From positions 62,001 to 126,000 of the forward strand of contig CACLUX010000001.1 in NCBI GenBank assembly GCA_902610255.1: a stretch of DNA of 64,000 nucleotides, in the 5' to 3' direction. The DNA comes from an uncultured Alphaproteobacteria bacterium. Lineage in GTDB: Bacteria; Pseudomonadota; Alphaproteobacteria; HIMB59. Positions 25,984-35,020 of the stretch are shown piece after piece (position 1 is the stretch's first letter; every line of letters starts with the position of its first letter). A model generated the notes under the pieces. That model was not told the DNA's origin, ran no database searches, and saw only the letters and a list, made by a program, of their open reading frames with translations. The translations under genes and the position numbers were made by a program.

Positions 25984-27060
25984 TTACTTACAAAGTCCGC
26001 TTGAAAAAGCGTAACCAGCATCTTTTAATGGATGTTTTTTTTCAGCACATGCTGCAATATCAAATCCCATTGCATCTAAGCTGTCAGTAACGTTTCTTAC
26101 TCTATTGATAAGGTCTGGTACCATAGGTGCAGCACCAATTTTTGTTAGGTAACCGTTATCACCAATTGCTTCATCACTTACCATCATTTGTGCAAACTCC
26201 TGAATGCCAGGTACAACCCCGATGTGATCTGCTTTTAAGTATATGAAAAGAGGTCTTGCCATTGGATACTCATAAGTTGCAATGGATTCAGCAGATGGTA
26301 CTACTCCCTCAACAGTAGATGGTTGTAATTTATCTCCGTTGTCTTTTAGATAAGAATAACCAAAGTAACCAAAACGTTCTGGATCCTCAACTAGTTTTTG
26401 AACAATAAGAGTGTCATTCTCACCCATCTCGATGATTTTTCCATCTTCTCTGTAATCAGTACATCCATCGTCACTGCCAGTTACTGCTTCTAATGTACAT
26501 CCAGCTTCCATTACTTTACCATCAAATGCATCTCTTGTTCCTGAGGTTGGAGGAGCTACTAATACTTCAATTTTATATGCAGGAAGGCTTGGGTTAATTT
26601 CGTTCCAAGTTTGATATGGATTTTCGACCACTTCACCATCAACAACAACTTTTGCAGCCATAGCTGTAAAGATTTCTTCTCTTGTTAGAGAAAAAGGTTC
26701 TGCTTCGTTGGAGTGAGAAAAAGTAATACCGTCATTAGCCCACATCACTTCAATTACGTTTGTTACACCGGCTTCAAGACATAATTTAGCTTCTTTAGCT
26801 TTCATTGGTCGTGACGCTCCAGTAATATCTGGAAATTCAACTCCCACACCAGCACAAAATGCTTTCATTCCACCACCAGTTCCAATTGGATTGTAAGTGG
26901 GGGTTTTAAAACCTGACTCGCCGAGTCTTTGTGCGTTTACTGTTCCATATGGGTATACTGTTGATGAGCCAACAATATTAATTTGATCTCTTGCAAAAGT
27001 TTCAGCAGAGAAAAGTACGCTTACTGCTAGAGCAAGAAAAGTTAACATAGATTTTTTCAT
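25984..27060 (-). CDS. pstS: Phosphate-binding periplasmic protein PstS
   Basis: Binds phosphate in the periplasm and delivers it to PstCAB. The 358-residue precursor has a signal peptide (MKKSMLTFLALAVSVLFSAETFA, cut near residue 23), the phosphate-binding INIVGSSTVYPY, GTGGGMKAFCAG and the TSGTRDAF loop. Cysteine pairs (KLCLEAG, GCTLEA, GCTDYR, ACAEKK, SGLCK) are compatible with disulfides. The ribosome-binding site AAAGGA is well placed. A candidate Pho box lies 61-88 bases upstream. It is the first gene of the pstSCAB-phoU-phoB-arsC group. Confidence 0.97.
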   Translation of the reverse strand: MKKSMLTFLALAVSVLFSAETFARDQINIVGSSTVYPYGTVNAQRLGESGFKTPTYNPIGTGGGMKAFCAGVGVEFPDITGASRPMKAKEAKLCLEAGVTNVIEVMWANDGITFSHSNEAEPFSLTREEIFTAMAAKVVVDGEVVENPYQTWNEINPSLPAYKIEVLVAPPTSGTRDAFDGKVMEAGCTLEAVTGSDDGCTDYREDGKIIEMGENDTLIVQKLVEDPERFGYFGYSYLKDNGDKLQPSTVEGVVPSAESIATYEYPMARPLFIYLKADHIGVVPGIQEFAQMMVSDEAIGDNGYLTKIGAAPMVPDLINRVRNVTDSLDAMGFDIAACAEKKHPLKDAGYAFSSGLCK

Positions 27061-27108
27061 AGTTAAGTTCCTTTATGTTGTTTAAATTGAGCTAAAAATA
27101 TCCATTAG

Positions 27109-27149
27109 AAGTAAATCTTATGTTACAAATATGTTAAAGTTTTATTAAG
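27109..27149 (-). promoter_or_regulatory. Candidate Pho box and promoter of pstS
   Basis: The minus strand shows three 7-base half-sites at 11-bp steps: TTAATA-type (27149-27143), TTTAACA (27138-27132) and TGTAACA (27127-27121), separated by 4-base spacers. TGTAACA is close to known PhoB half-sites. Eleven bases after the last half-site is TCTAAT, a good -10, and AAAGGA precedes the pstS ATG. The outermost half-site overlaps the phoR stop codon. This is the best of the three identical 17-base sites in the window. Confidence 0.7.
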
Positions 27150-28410
27150 CATGCTTTGGAATTGTGATTAAAAACTCTGAGCCTTTTCCAACTTCACTTT
27201 TTATGTCAATAAAACCCATGTTTTTATTCAAAATATGTTTCACAATTGAAAGGCCTAATCCAGTACCACCAACCTCTTTGGATCGAGCACTGTCCACTCT
27301 GTAAAATCTCTCGGTAAGCCTTGAGATGTGCTCTTCTGCAATGCCTATGCCATTATCCTTGAAGGAAATTTCGACATATTCAGTCATATTGCTAGTATTC
27401 ATTTTTTCACGAGCTTTAATTAAAATTTTAGCACCATCTTTTGAATATTTAACAGCGTTGTTAACGATATTGACAACCACTTGAATAAATTCTTCATGAG
27501 GACATCCAACTAAAAGAGATTGGTCTAAATTAATATCAACATTTATTTTTTTCTTTAAAATTTTTGACTCCAATGAGTTTATTCCAATTTTAACGGTATT
27601 TAATAAATTACAAAATTGGTCATTCTCATTAGTTTTTTTATTCTCGATGGAACTTAAACTTAATAGATCATCAATCAAAGAGTTCATTCGATTTGACTGA
27701 TCTTGAATAATTGAAATAAATTTTTTTTTATTTTTTTCATCGTCAACAGTTAAAAGTGTTTCTAAATATCCTATTATTGAAGAGAGTGGAGTTTTTAATT
27801 CGTGACTTACATTAGCTACGAAGTCAGTTCTTACCATCTCAAGATTTTTAATTGCAGTAATGTCTTTAAAAGCAACGCAAAAAAAATCGTTAATTGGAAA
27901 TCCTGTAACGTCGTAATATCGGTCATTTGGTATTAATCTGTTCCACTCAAAATTTTTTTTTGATTTAGTTTTAAGTGCGTTACTTAGATTTTCAGACAAA
28001 GATAAGTCTCTTAAACCTATTTTAAGGTTATCTGCATTTTCTAAATTAAATGTCTCTTTGAAAATATTATTAACGAATATGATATTATAATCGTAATCTA
28101 TAATAACTATTGAGAGGTCTAAGGAGTTAAGAATGTCTTGATACTCCAAACTTTGTTTGTCACCAACTTCGATGCGTCTTTCTTTGTCTAAAAGAGTCTC
28201 TTCTAAAATATTTCGGACTTTTGTAAATAACATATTGTCAGATTTTCTTAGGTCAAAAGTTTTTTTTTCAAGATAGCTCTCAAAGAAATAATAAGAAATG
28301 AAATAAACTAAACTCTGAGAAATAATTGATATTAAAAAAATATTAATTGAAGTACTAAAAAACAAAAATAAGTTTAATGAGAGAACAGCAATAGAAAATA
28401 CAAATAACAT
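27145..28410 (-). CDS. phoR: Phosphate regulon sensor histidine kinase PhoR
   Basis: Membrane histidine kinase that phosphorylates PhoB. The 421-residue protein starts with two hydrophobic segments (about residues 1-45), has a PAS-like region (DIIFVNNIF to VCFAFKDITA), the H-box VSHELKTPLSSIIGYLETLL, and the ATPase boxes NIVNNAVKYSKDG (N), DNGIGI (G1) and GGTGLGLSIVKHI (G2). It lies between ppk and pstS on the same strand, one base after the ppk stop, so it may be read from a sixA-ppk-phoR transcript and feed back on the Pho genes it controls. Confidence 0.94.
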   Translation of the reverse strand: MLFVFSIAVLSLNLFLFFSTSINIFLISIISQSLVYFISYYFFESYLEKKTFDLRKSDNMLFTKVRNILEETLLDKERRIEVGDKQSLEYQDILNSLDLSIVIIDYDYNIIFVNNIFKETFNLENADNLKIGLRDLSLSENLSNALKTKSKKNFEWNRLIPNDRYYDVTGFPINDFFCVAFKDITAIKNLEMVRTDFVANVSHELKTPLSSIIGYLETLLTVDDEKNKKKFISIIQDQSNRMNSLIDDLLSLSSIENKKTNENDQFCNLLNTVKIGINSLESKILKKKINVDINLDQSLLVGCPHEEFIQVVVNIVNNAVKYSKDGAKILIKAREKMNTSNMTEYVEISFKDNGIGIAEEHISRLTERFYRVDSARSKEVGGTGLGLSIVKHILNKNMGFIDIKSEVGKGSEFLITIPKHA

Positions 28411-28411
28411 T

Positions 28412-30496
28412 TTATTGTTTTTCTATTTTTTTATAGACCTTTTTGGCAGCAGTGCCTCTCCCTGAGAGACTAGGGTTGGTCATAAAATATTTATGTGAGT
28501 CTATTTTTAGTTTAGAGTTTATTTTTTGATAATTTCCATCTGAGTCGAGTATCCAAGTATTTTGATTATCGTTAATGGCAGTGTACATAATTTGATATAA
28601 AATTTGTTCGTGAACAGTTTTGTTATCGATAGGAACTAATGTTTCCACGCGCCTGTCAAAATTTCTAGTCATCCAGTCAGCAGATGAAATATAAATTTTT
28701 GCTTTTTTACTGGGTAGTTTATTGCCTTTTCCGAAACAAACTACACGTGAATGCTCTAAAAATCTTCCTACAATACTTTTAACTTCTATGTTTTCTGACA
28801 TTCCTTTAACACCAGGAACTAAGCAGCAGATACCTCTAATTAAACAAGTAATTTTCACTCCTGCTTTAGATGCTTCGTAAAGTTTGTTAATTATTTCTTG
28901 ATCAACTAAATTATTCATCTTGATCCATATGTTAGCTGGCTTTTTAATTTTTGATAAACCTATTTCGTAGTCAATATGTTCGTATATTTTTTGTCTTAAG
29001 TTATATGGAGAGAAAGATATTCGTTTAAAATCTTTTGCCATGTTGTAACTACTCATATAATGAAATAATTTTATAGCATCAGATGCTAGATCTTTATTAC
29101 AAGTAAAAAATGATAGATCTGTATAAACCTTTGCTGTTTGAGGATGATAGTTACCAGTACCATAGTGAACGTAATGGACTAAATTTTTTTTTTCTCTTCT
29201 AGTAACTAAGGAAACTTTTGCATGAATTTTTAGATTTAAAAAACCATACACTACTTGAACTCCAGCTTTTTCCAAATTTGATGCCCACTGTAGATTTTTT
29301 TCTTCATCAAACCTTGCTTTTAACTCAACAACTGCTGTTACAGATTTACCAGCATCAGCAGCACGAATGAGTGCATCAATGATTGGCGATTGATCGCTAG
29401 TACGATACAAAGTTTGCTTAATTGCCACAACGTTTTTGTCGTTTGATGCTTGATCTAAAAAACTAACAACAACATTAAAAGACTCAAAAGGGTGGTGTAC
29501 AACTAAATCCTTTTTTTTGATTGCTGCAAAACAATCACCGCCAAAATCATTTATTCGCTGTGGGAAACGAGGTTTAAATTTTTTATAATTTAAATTCTTG
29601 TTTTTTATATTTCCAAAGACTTCTGATAATTGGTCGAACCCCAGTAGATCTTCGTATTCAAAAATTTCATTTTCAGATACATTCAACTCGTTAATGATGA
29701 ATGATTTAAAATTATTATTAAGACTTTTTTGAACATCTAATCTGATTACCTGTCCTCTTTTTCTTTCCCTGACAAGTTTTTTAAACTCTCTGATAAGATC
29801 GTCTGCCTCCTCCAAAACCTCTAAATCACTGTCCCTTATTACGCGAAATAGATTTGTATCAATAACATCAAAATCATGAAATACATCCCCAACATAATTG
29901 TTAATTATTGACTCTACGGGATAAAAATAAATACCCTGTTTATCAATAATTTTAAGAAAGCGTTGTTTTAAATCTGATACTCTCATAACTGAGATAAATT
30001 CTTTTTTTGATTTTTTATTTTTAATTTTAGCGATAAGACACAAACTTAAATTTGGTATAAAGGGCAAAGGGTGTGTGCTATCAACTGTAATTGGTGTCAG
30101 AATCGAAATAATTTCATTCAAATAATAATTTTTTATGTGGGACAAATGTTTTTTTAAAAACTTATCTCTTAAAATATAGATTTTATTTTTTTTTAATTCT
30201 TTTTCAATTTGACCATACGATTCATTTTGCCTTTTAATCAAACCTCTTGTTAATGAGTCAACAATTTTAATTTGATCCTCAATCTTCATTCCATCAAAAC
30301 TTTTTTTATTAGGAGTGAGTTTTAACTGTTCAATTAATCCAGCCACTCTTACTGAAAAAAATTCATCTAAGTTTGATGCAGCAATACTTATAAAATTTAG
30401 TCGTTCTAAAATTGGGACGTTTTTATCATAGGATAATTCATTTACTCTCTCATTAAATTTTAGCCAGGATATTTCTCTATTAAAATACTTATTCAT
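28412..30496 (-). CDS. ppk: Polyphosphate kinase 1
   Basis: Reversibly transfers the terminal phosphate of ATP to long-chain polyphosphate. The 694-residue protein has the PPK1 layout: N-terminal domain (FNREISWLKFNERVNELS), head domain, and two phospholipase-D-like C-terminal domains with the autophosphorylated His in NLKIHAKVSLV and a second conserved His in RFLEHSRVVCFG. SSADWMTRNFDRRVE is a family signature. It overlaps sixA by 8 bases. Together with Ppx nearby it indicates a polyphosphate storage cycle linked to phosphate supply. Confidence 0.96.
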   Translation of the reverse strand: MNKYFNREISWLKFNERVNELSYDKNVPILERLNFISIAASNLDEFFSVRVAGLIEQLKLTPNKKSFDGMKIEDQIKIVDSLTRGLIKRQNESYGQIEKELKKNKIYILRDKFLKKHLSHIKNYYLNEIISILTPITVDSTHPLPFIPNLSLCLIAKIKNKKSKKEFISVMRVSDLKQRFLKIIDKQGIYFYPVESIINNYVGDVFHDFDVIDTNLFRVIRDSDLEVLEEADDLIREFKKLVRERKRGQVIRLDVQKSLNNNFKSFIINELNVSENEIFEYEDLLGFDQLSEVFGNIKNKNLNYKKFKPRFPQRINDFGGDCFAAIKKKDLVVHHPFESFNVVVSFLDQASNDKNVVAIKQTLYRTSDQSPIIDALIRAADAGKSVTAVVELKARFDEEKNLQWASNLEKAGVQVVYGFLNLKIHAKVSLVTRREKKNLVHYVHYGTGNYHPQTAKVYTDLSFFTCNKDLASDAIKLFHYMSSYNMAKDFKRISFSPYNLRQKIYEHIDYEIGLSKIKKPANIWIKMNNLVDQEIINKLYEASKAGVKITCLIRGICCLVPGVKGMSENIEVKSIVGRFLEHSRVVCFGKGNKLPSKKAKIYISSADWMTRNFDRRVETLVPIDNKTVHEQILYQIMYTAINDNQNTWILDSDGNYQKINSKLKIDSHKYFMTNPSLSGRGTAAKKVYKKIEKQ

Positions 30497-30998
30497 TCTT
30501 GTAATTATAACTTTTAAGTCTTTTTACTAATTGTAGTTCTTTAATTTCACCAGTATTTTTTTTTATCTCACTCCAGGAATTAATATATAGATTAATCTCG
30601 CAAAATGCACATGTTGGAAATTTTATTATTTTATCTTTTGCAATATAGTTAATTAAATCAATCAAAGCTGGATTATGACCTACTATCATTAAATTTTTGT
30701 TAATTTTAATTTTTTTTATCCATTTAATTAAATCGTTAAAGTTGAAAGTATATAGTTCACTTTCAAAATTAACTTTAATTGAGTCTTTAAATATTTTTTT
30801 GCAAGTCTCTTGTGTTCTTTTTGAATTCGATGAAAAAATTGAGATATCTTTAAAATTTAGTTTTTTAAAAATATGCGTTGCCATTACTTTGCAACTAAAA
30901 ATCCCCCTCTCAGATAATGGTCTTTCATGATCGTCTAATTCTAAATTTTTCCAAGAGGATTTAGCGTGACGTAATAAAAATAGTTTTTTTTCAATCAT
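30489..30998 (-). CDS. sixA: SixA-type phosphohistidine phosphatase (histidine phosphatase superfamily)
   Basis: A 169-residue phosphoglycerate-mutase-fold phosphatase with the catalytic LLRHAKSSW (His11 after Arg10) and the second histidine in MIVGHNPAL, and SSNSKRTQETCKKIF in between. SixA removes phosphate from phosphohistidine in phosphorelays; a link with polyphosphate is suggested only by its overlap with ppk. It is divergent from ppx with 11 bases between the annotated starts, so both promoters must reach into coding sequence. Confidence 0.88.
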   Translation of the reverse strand: MIEKKLFLLRHAKSSWKNLELDDHERPLSERGIFSCKVMATHIFKKLNFKDISIFSSNSKRTQETCKKIFKDSIKVNFESELYTFNFNDLIKWIKKIKINKNLMIVGHNPALIDLINYIAKDKIIKFPTCAFCEINLYINSWSEIKKNTGEIKELQLVKRLKSYNYKNE

Positions 30999-31009
30999 CT
31001 GTTAAATAT

Positions 31010-32470
31010 ATGCAATATAATATGCTTAATAAAAAAGATTCTATTGCAGTAATAGATATAGGGTCAAATTCAGTAAGATTGTGTGTATTTAGGGGCAATA
31101 TGAGAAGCCCTGATGTGCTCTATAATAAAAAATTTTTTTGTGGGTTAGGTGAATACCTTCCAAAAACAAAATTGATCAGCAAAGAGGCTGAAAAAAAATG
31201 TATCAACTCAATAATTTTTTTTAACTCAATAATTGAAGAAATAAAACCTAACCACTCTGTCGCTTTGTGTACTGCAGCAATTCGAAATGCTTCTAACAAA
31301 AAACAAATTACAAATAAGATACAAAAAGTTTTTAAGGGAAAAGTTTTAACTTTATCTGGAAGACAAGAGGCCTCCTATGCCACACTAGGCGTTCGTTCTG
31401 CAATACCTAGGGCCAATGGGACCATTATTGATATGGGAGGTGGCAGTCTTGAATTAGCACAAATAACACCACATAAAATTAAAAATATATCTTCTTTTCC
31501 TTTGGGTATATTAAACTTCACTAAAGAACATAAAGAGCATAAAAAAATTAACAAAGAAATAAATTCAAAACATAAAAATCAAAAAATCTTCTATTTAATT
31601 GGTGGAGCATTTAGGACAATTGCAAGATGTTATATTTATTTTAATAAATTGCCCTTTAATGAAATACACAACTTGAGTATCTCTCGGAAAAATTTTTATG
31701 AATTAAAATCAGAATTACAAAAAATTGGGATTGACGACCTACAAAAAATTCCGAAAATTTCTGTCGACAGAATAAAACATATTCATATTGCAATAGAAGT
31801 ATTGGACAAGGTGTTAAAATTATCAAACTGCGAGCAGTTTATTTATCCAAGATACGGGATTAGAGAGGGTTTCATTTACGAAAATCTTCCCAAAAAGCAA
31901 AGGCTTTTAGATCCAACTGAAATTTCTTTAGAATTAATAGCTAAAAGTAGATGTCGTTTTTTAATATTTAATAAAAAGACTTTTGCTTGGATTAAAAATG
32001 TTTATTTAAAATTTATAAATTTAAAAATGTCCCCTAACCAACTGAGAGTAATAAAACTCTCATGCATTATTTCAGATTTGGGATGGGAGCAAACAGCCAA
32101 AATTAGAGCTTCTTATGCATTCAACCTAATATTAAATAGTCCTCTAGTAGGAATAGAACAATCAGAAAAAGTATTTATTGCATATTTAGTGTATTTAAGG
32201 CACACGAAAAATATCTTAGACCAAAGGGTTATTGAAAAAGAATTAAGTACCTATTTATCTTATTTATCAAGTGACGAAAAAAAGTTAGCTTATCAGATTG
32301 GGTGTGTATTAAATTTTTTATACTCTATAACTAAGGGTTCTTCTTTTTTATTAAAACAGCTTGATCTTAAATCTTTAACATTGGCAGAGCAAAAAAAGGT
32401 TTCGTCTATTCAAAAAGTACCAAAATCAGGCAAAACTGAACAGCTTTATAACCTAATTAGAAAATTTTAA
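31010..32470 (+). CDS. ppx: Exopolyphosphatase / GppA-family phosphatase
   Basis: Actin-like-fold phosphatase that removes terminal phosphates from polyphosphate (or pppGpp). Visible: the ATPase-type motifs IAVIDIGSNSVRLCV near the start, LSGRQEASYATLGV and IDMGGGSLELAQI, and a C-terminal HD-like helical domain (from about residue 300) giving 486 residues. RYGIREGFIYENL is typical for Ppx/GppA. ATG 31022 is an alternative start; neither has a clear ribosome-binding site. It faces away from sixA-ppk-phoR, so synthesis and degradation of polyphosphate are encoded back to back. Confidence 0.92.
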   Translation: MQYNMLNKKDSIAVIDIGSNSVRLCVFRGNMRSPDVLYNKKFFCGLGEYLPKTKLISKEAEKKCINSIIFFNSIIEEIKPNHSVALCTAAIRNASNKKQITNKIQKVFKGKVLTLSGRQEASYATLGVRSAIPRANGTIIDMGGGSLELAQITPHKIKNISSFPLGILNFTKEHKEHKKINKEINSKHKNQKIFYLIGGAFRTIARCYIYFNKLPFNEIHNLSISRKNFYELKSELQKIGIDDLQKIPKISVDRIKHIHIAIEVLDKVLKLSNCEQFIYPRYGIREGFIYENLPKKQRLLDPTEISLELIAKSRCRFLIFNKKTFAWIKNVYLKFINLKMSPNQLRVIKLSCIISDLGWEQTAKIRASYAFNLILNSPLVGIEQSEKVFIAYLVYLRHTKNILDQRVIEKELSTYLSYLSSDEKKLAYQIGCVLNFLYSITKGSSFLLKQLDLKSLTLAEQKKVSSIQKVPKSGKTEQLYNLIRKF

Positions 32471-32487
32471 TATTAGATTAATATTTT

Positions 32488-32522
32488 TTTAATTAAAATT
32501 ACATAATCAATAAATCTAATAT
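32488..32522 (+). promoter_or_regulatory. Weak Pho-box-like site and -10 before the choice-of-anchor-I gene
   Basis: TTTAATT (32488-32494) and TTACATA (32499-32505) are separated by AAAA, the same 11-bp spacing as the sites before pstS and plcP, and TAATAT follows after 11 bases (32517-32522). The first half-site and the spacer agree with the strong sites, the second only partly (4 of 7). A TTTGGAG ribosome-binding site precedes ATG 32547. The call rests on spacing and location in the phosphate island. Confidence 0.35.
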
Positions 32523-32546
32523 TCTTTGGTATTTGGAGAAAAAATA

Positions 32547-34106
32547 ATGAAATTATTATTATCAATGCTTTTAAGCTTTGTTTTTTTCAATGTAAATGCA
32601 TTGGAACTTAATAAAATCTCAGGCTATTCAACTTTTTCATGGGACGAAGGTGGATCAGAAATTTTAGCTTACGACTCTCAAAGAAACAGAATATTTGTAA
32701 CAAACAATCTAACAAAATCTATAGATGTTTTAGATATTACAAGATTACCATATACAGAAAAATTAATTTCAATCAAACCAAGAGCAGGTGTTGGTGGAAT
32801 AAACAGTGTTGCTGTTTCAGAACAAGCAGGTTTGCTTGCTTTAGCAATCGAGGCAGAAGACAAACAAGACAATGGTGCTGTTTTGTTCTATAATCTTAAT
32901 ACATTAAAATTGGCTTTTGGGTACTCAGTAGGTGCGCTGCCTGATAATGTTGTATTTACTCCGGATGGGAAATATGCATTGGTCGCCAATGAGGGTGAGC
33001 CAAATGATGACTACACTGTTGATCCCAAAGGATCTGTTTCAATTATTGATTTAAACAAATGGTTTGTTGGCCCTAGTGAAGATAAAATCAGAAATATAAA
33101 CTTTTATTACAATGGGGCTCCAGAGGGTGGCAGAATTGTAAAACCTGGATCATCTTTTTTGTATGATGCTGAACCAGAGTTTATAGCAGTTAGCGGTGAC
33201 TCTAAAAGAGCTTATGTAGCTCTTCAAGAAAATAACGTTATTGCAAAGATAGATATTAGTTTGGGCATAGTTACTGATTACTTTGGTTTAGGCTATAAAG
33301 ATTGGTCTCAGTCCGCTCTTGATGCTTCGAATAAGGATAACAGAGTTAATATACAGCCTTGGCCGGTTAAAGGAATGTATCAACCAGACACCATGGTAGT
33401 TGTCAGTAAAGAGATTAATGGTGAAATGTATGATTATGTTTTAATGGCTAATGAGGGAGATGCAAAAGATTACGATGGATTCTCAGAAGAGGTAAGGGTC
33501 GCTGATTTAACTTTAGACCCTTCAGTCTTTCCTAATGCCTCAGAGCTACAAAAAAAATCAAATCTCGGTAGGTTAAAAACAACTACTACTATGGGAGATG
33601 CTGATGGTGACGGTTTTTATGAAGAAATCTATACCTACGGCGGAAGATCTTTTTCAATTTTAGACGGTAATACCGGACAAATTATTTATGATAGCGGTAA
33701 TGATATTGCTGTTAGAACAGCGTTTTCAGGTTTTTTTAACTGGAATGAGGATGCGGGATCTTTTGATGACAGAAGTGACGATAAAGGTGCAGAGCCAGAG
33801 GCTCTTACAGTTGGAGAAATTGATGGAAGAACAATAGCTTTTGTAGGTCTTGAAAGACAGGGCGGTATCATGATGTACGATATTACTGGTATGGTAAAAC
33901 CAAAATTTCTTGGATATTTTAATGGTAGAAACTTTTTTGGAGATGGTACAAAACAAACTGGTGGTGACATATCTCCTGAATCATTAGTTTTTATACCTGC
34001 CGACAAGACACCTCCACTTTATCATGTCAGAAAAGGAACTCCTTTATTGATTGGGGCCTATGAACTTTCGGGTTCAACTGCTATTTACGAAGTTATAATT
34101 GATTAG
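32547..34106 (+). CDS. Secreted choice-of-anchor-I family beta-propeller protein (often annotated alkaline phosphatase)
   Basis: A signal peptide (MKLLLSMLLSFVFFNVNALE) is followed by a repeat protein with beta-propeller-like strands: NRIFVTNNLTKSIDVLDI, LPDNVVFTPDGKYALVANEGEPNDDYTVDPKGSVSIIDL, DSKRAYVALQENNVIAKIDI and EPEALTVGEIDGRTIAFVGLERQGGIMMYDI. This is the choice-of-anchor-I family, members of which occur as domains of extracellular phosphatase or nuclease proteins. Acidic Asp/Gly loops (GDADGDG) could bind calcium. No separate catalytic domain is visible in the 519 residues. Placement between ppx and other phosphate genes suggests phosphate-ester scavenging, but the activity is not shown by sequence. 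The earlier in-frame ATG 32526 would spoil the signal peptide. Confidence 0.8.
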   Translation: MKLLLSMLLSFVFFNVNALELNKISGYSTFSWDEGGSEILAYDSQRNRIFVTNNLTKSIDVLDITRLPYTEKLISIKPRAGVGGINSVAVSEQAGLLALAIEAEDKQDNGAVLFYNLNTLKLAFGYSVGALPDNVVFTPDGKYALVANEGEPNDDYTVDPKGSVSIIDLNKWFVGPSEDKIRNINFYYNGAPEGGRIVKPGSSFLYDAEPEFIAVSGDSKRAYVALQENNVIAKIDISLGIVTDYFGLGYKDWSQSALDASNKDNRVNIQPWPVKGMYQPDTMVVVSKEINGEMYDYVLMANEGDAKDYDGFSEEVRVADLTLDPSVFPNASELQKKSNLGRLKTTTTMGDADGDGFYEEIYTYGGRSFSILDGNTGQIIYDSGNDIAVRTAFSGFFNWNEDAGSFDDRSDDKGAEPEALTVGEIDGRTIAFVGLERQGGIMMYDITGMVKPKFLGYFNGRNFFGDGTKQTGGDISPESLVFIPADKTPPLYHVRKGTPLLIGAYELSGSTAIYEVIID

Positions 34107-34119
34107 TAATATTTATTTT

Positions 34120-34145
34120 ACCCTCTCTAAATTAATAGGGAGGGT
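34120..34145. terminator. Hairpin between convergent genes
   Basis: ACCCTCTC (34120-34127) pairs with GGGAGGGT (34138-34145) over 8 bp with one T-G pair. It lies between the stop codons of two convergent genes and touches the stop of the ATP-grasp gene. Neither strand has a long T run after the stem, so it may act as a bidirectional RNA end stabiliser or a weak terminator. Confidence 0.55.
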
Positions 34146-34999
34146 TAGATTAAATAGCTTTTTCTAAACTTGTCATTAATAAGTGCAATAGCTTTTTTTC
34201 CATCCTCAAGTGAAATCTTATCTGGCGGACCCCAAGCAGTTTTATTGACATCAACAATGTAAATTTTTTTCGTATCCCTATCTCTTAAAATGTCTAACTC
34301 CCCAAAATCTAGTTTAAATTTTTTACAAAATTCATTTATTAAACTAATCTCTTCATTTTCAAATAAAGAACAAATTGAGACTATTTTTGAATAAACAGTT
34401 TTAGATTTAAAGCGATATTCTTTTTGAGCAAATTTCACGTAAGCTAATACAATTTCATCTTTAACCCATACGACCCTATAATCGATAGCAAATTCGTTAT
34501 AAATATTATTAATTAATTTTTGGTAAACCTTATTTTTATAAATTTTAAATCCTAACGAAGAACTATTTATAATCTTCCCGTCATGTTTTGCATTTTGCTC
34601 TGATTTTTCTAAAATTGAACCATGAAAGTTTTTTGGATCTAAGCTCAGAGAATAACCAAAAATCTCTAAGAAAACTTTATCAACATTAGATTTACTGATG
34701 TCAGTGCAATTTTTATTTATTACTATTTTTTTTGGATTTCCAGAGACTTGGTAGTTACTATTAGTTTTGTCATAAAAATATAATTCTATGTCAGCTAGTT
34801 CTGGGGAGGACGTAAACCTAACTGGCAAGCCCCATCTAACTTTAGCTAAAGTATAAAGTGGATTCAAAGGCCTTCTAGGGTAACAGATTATTTTTTTTTT
34901 ATTTGATGAGGTAGATTCATATAAGCTAATCAAAAAATAAACATCTCTCAGCCCTCGAAGAATAGTACTAATTACGTCTGAAACAGTTATTGATGACAT
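34145..34999 (-). CDS. ATP-grasp-like protein of unknown substrate
   Basis: A 284-residue protein (start MSSITVSDV at 34999, preferred over an upstream in-frame start at 35032 that would run into the candidate operator). The C-terminal third has the ATP-grasp pattern: LDFGELDILRDRDTKKIYIVDVNKTAWGPPDKIS, where Glu/Asp and Asn are the usual metal-binding residues, preceded by a lysine-rich strand region (YRVVWVKDEIVLAYVKFAQKEYRFKSK). The N-terminal half holds ICYPRRPLNPLYTLAKVRWGLPVRFT and resembles no family I can name. ATP-grasp enzymes ligate carboxylates to amines or thiols. It is divergent from glnD and has an exact copy of the pstS/plcP operator upstream, so it may be phosphate-regulated. 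Confidence 0.65.
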   Translation of the reverse strand: MSSITVSDVISTILRGLRDVYFLISLYESTSSNKKKIICYPRRPLNPLYTLAKVRWGLPVRFTSSPELADIELYFYDKTNSNYQVSGNPKKIVINKNCTDISKSNVDKVFLEIFGYSLSLDPKNFHGSILEKSEQNAKHDGKIINSSSLGFKIYKNKVYQKLINNIYNEFAIDYRVVWVKDEIVLAYVKFAQKEYRFKSKTVYSKIVSICSLFENEEISLINEFCKKFKLDFGELDILRDRDTKKIYIVDVNKTAWGPPDKISLEDGKKAIALINDKFRKSYLI

Positions 35000-35020
35000 A
35001 AATTGATTCTTGAGACCATT

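Noticed and set aside
34120..34145. Classical intrinsic terminator
   Set aside because: The stem is good but no T run follows on either strand, so it is reported only as a hairpin between convergent genes.
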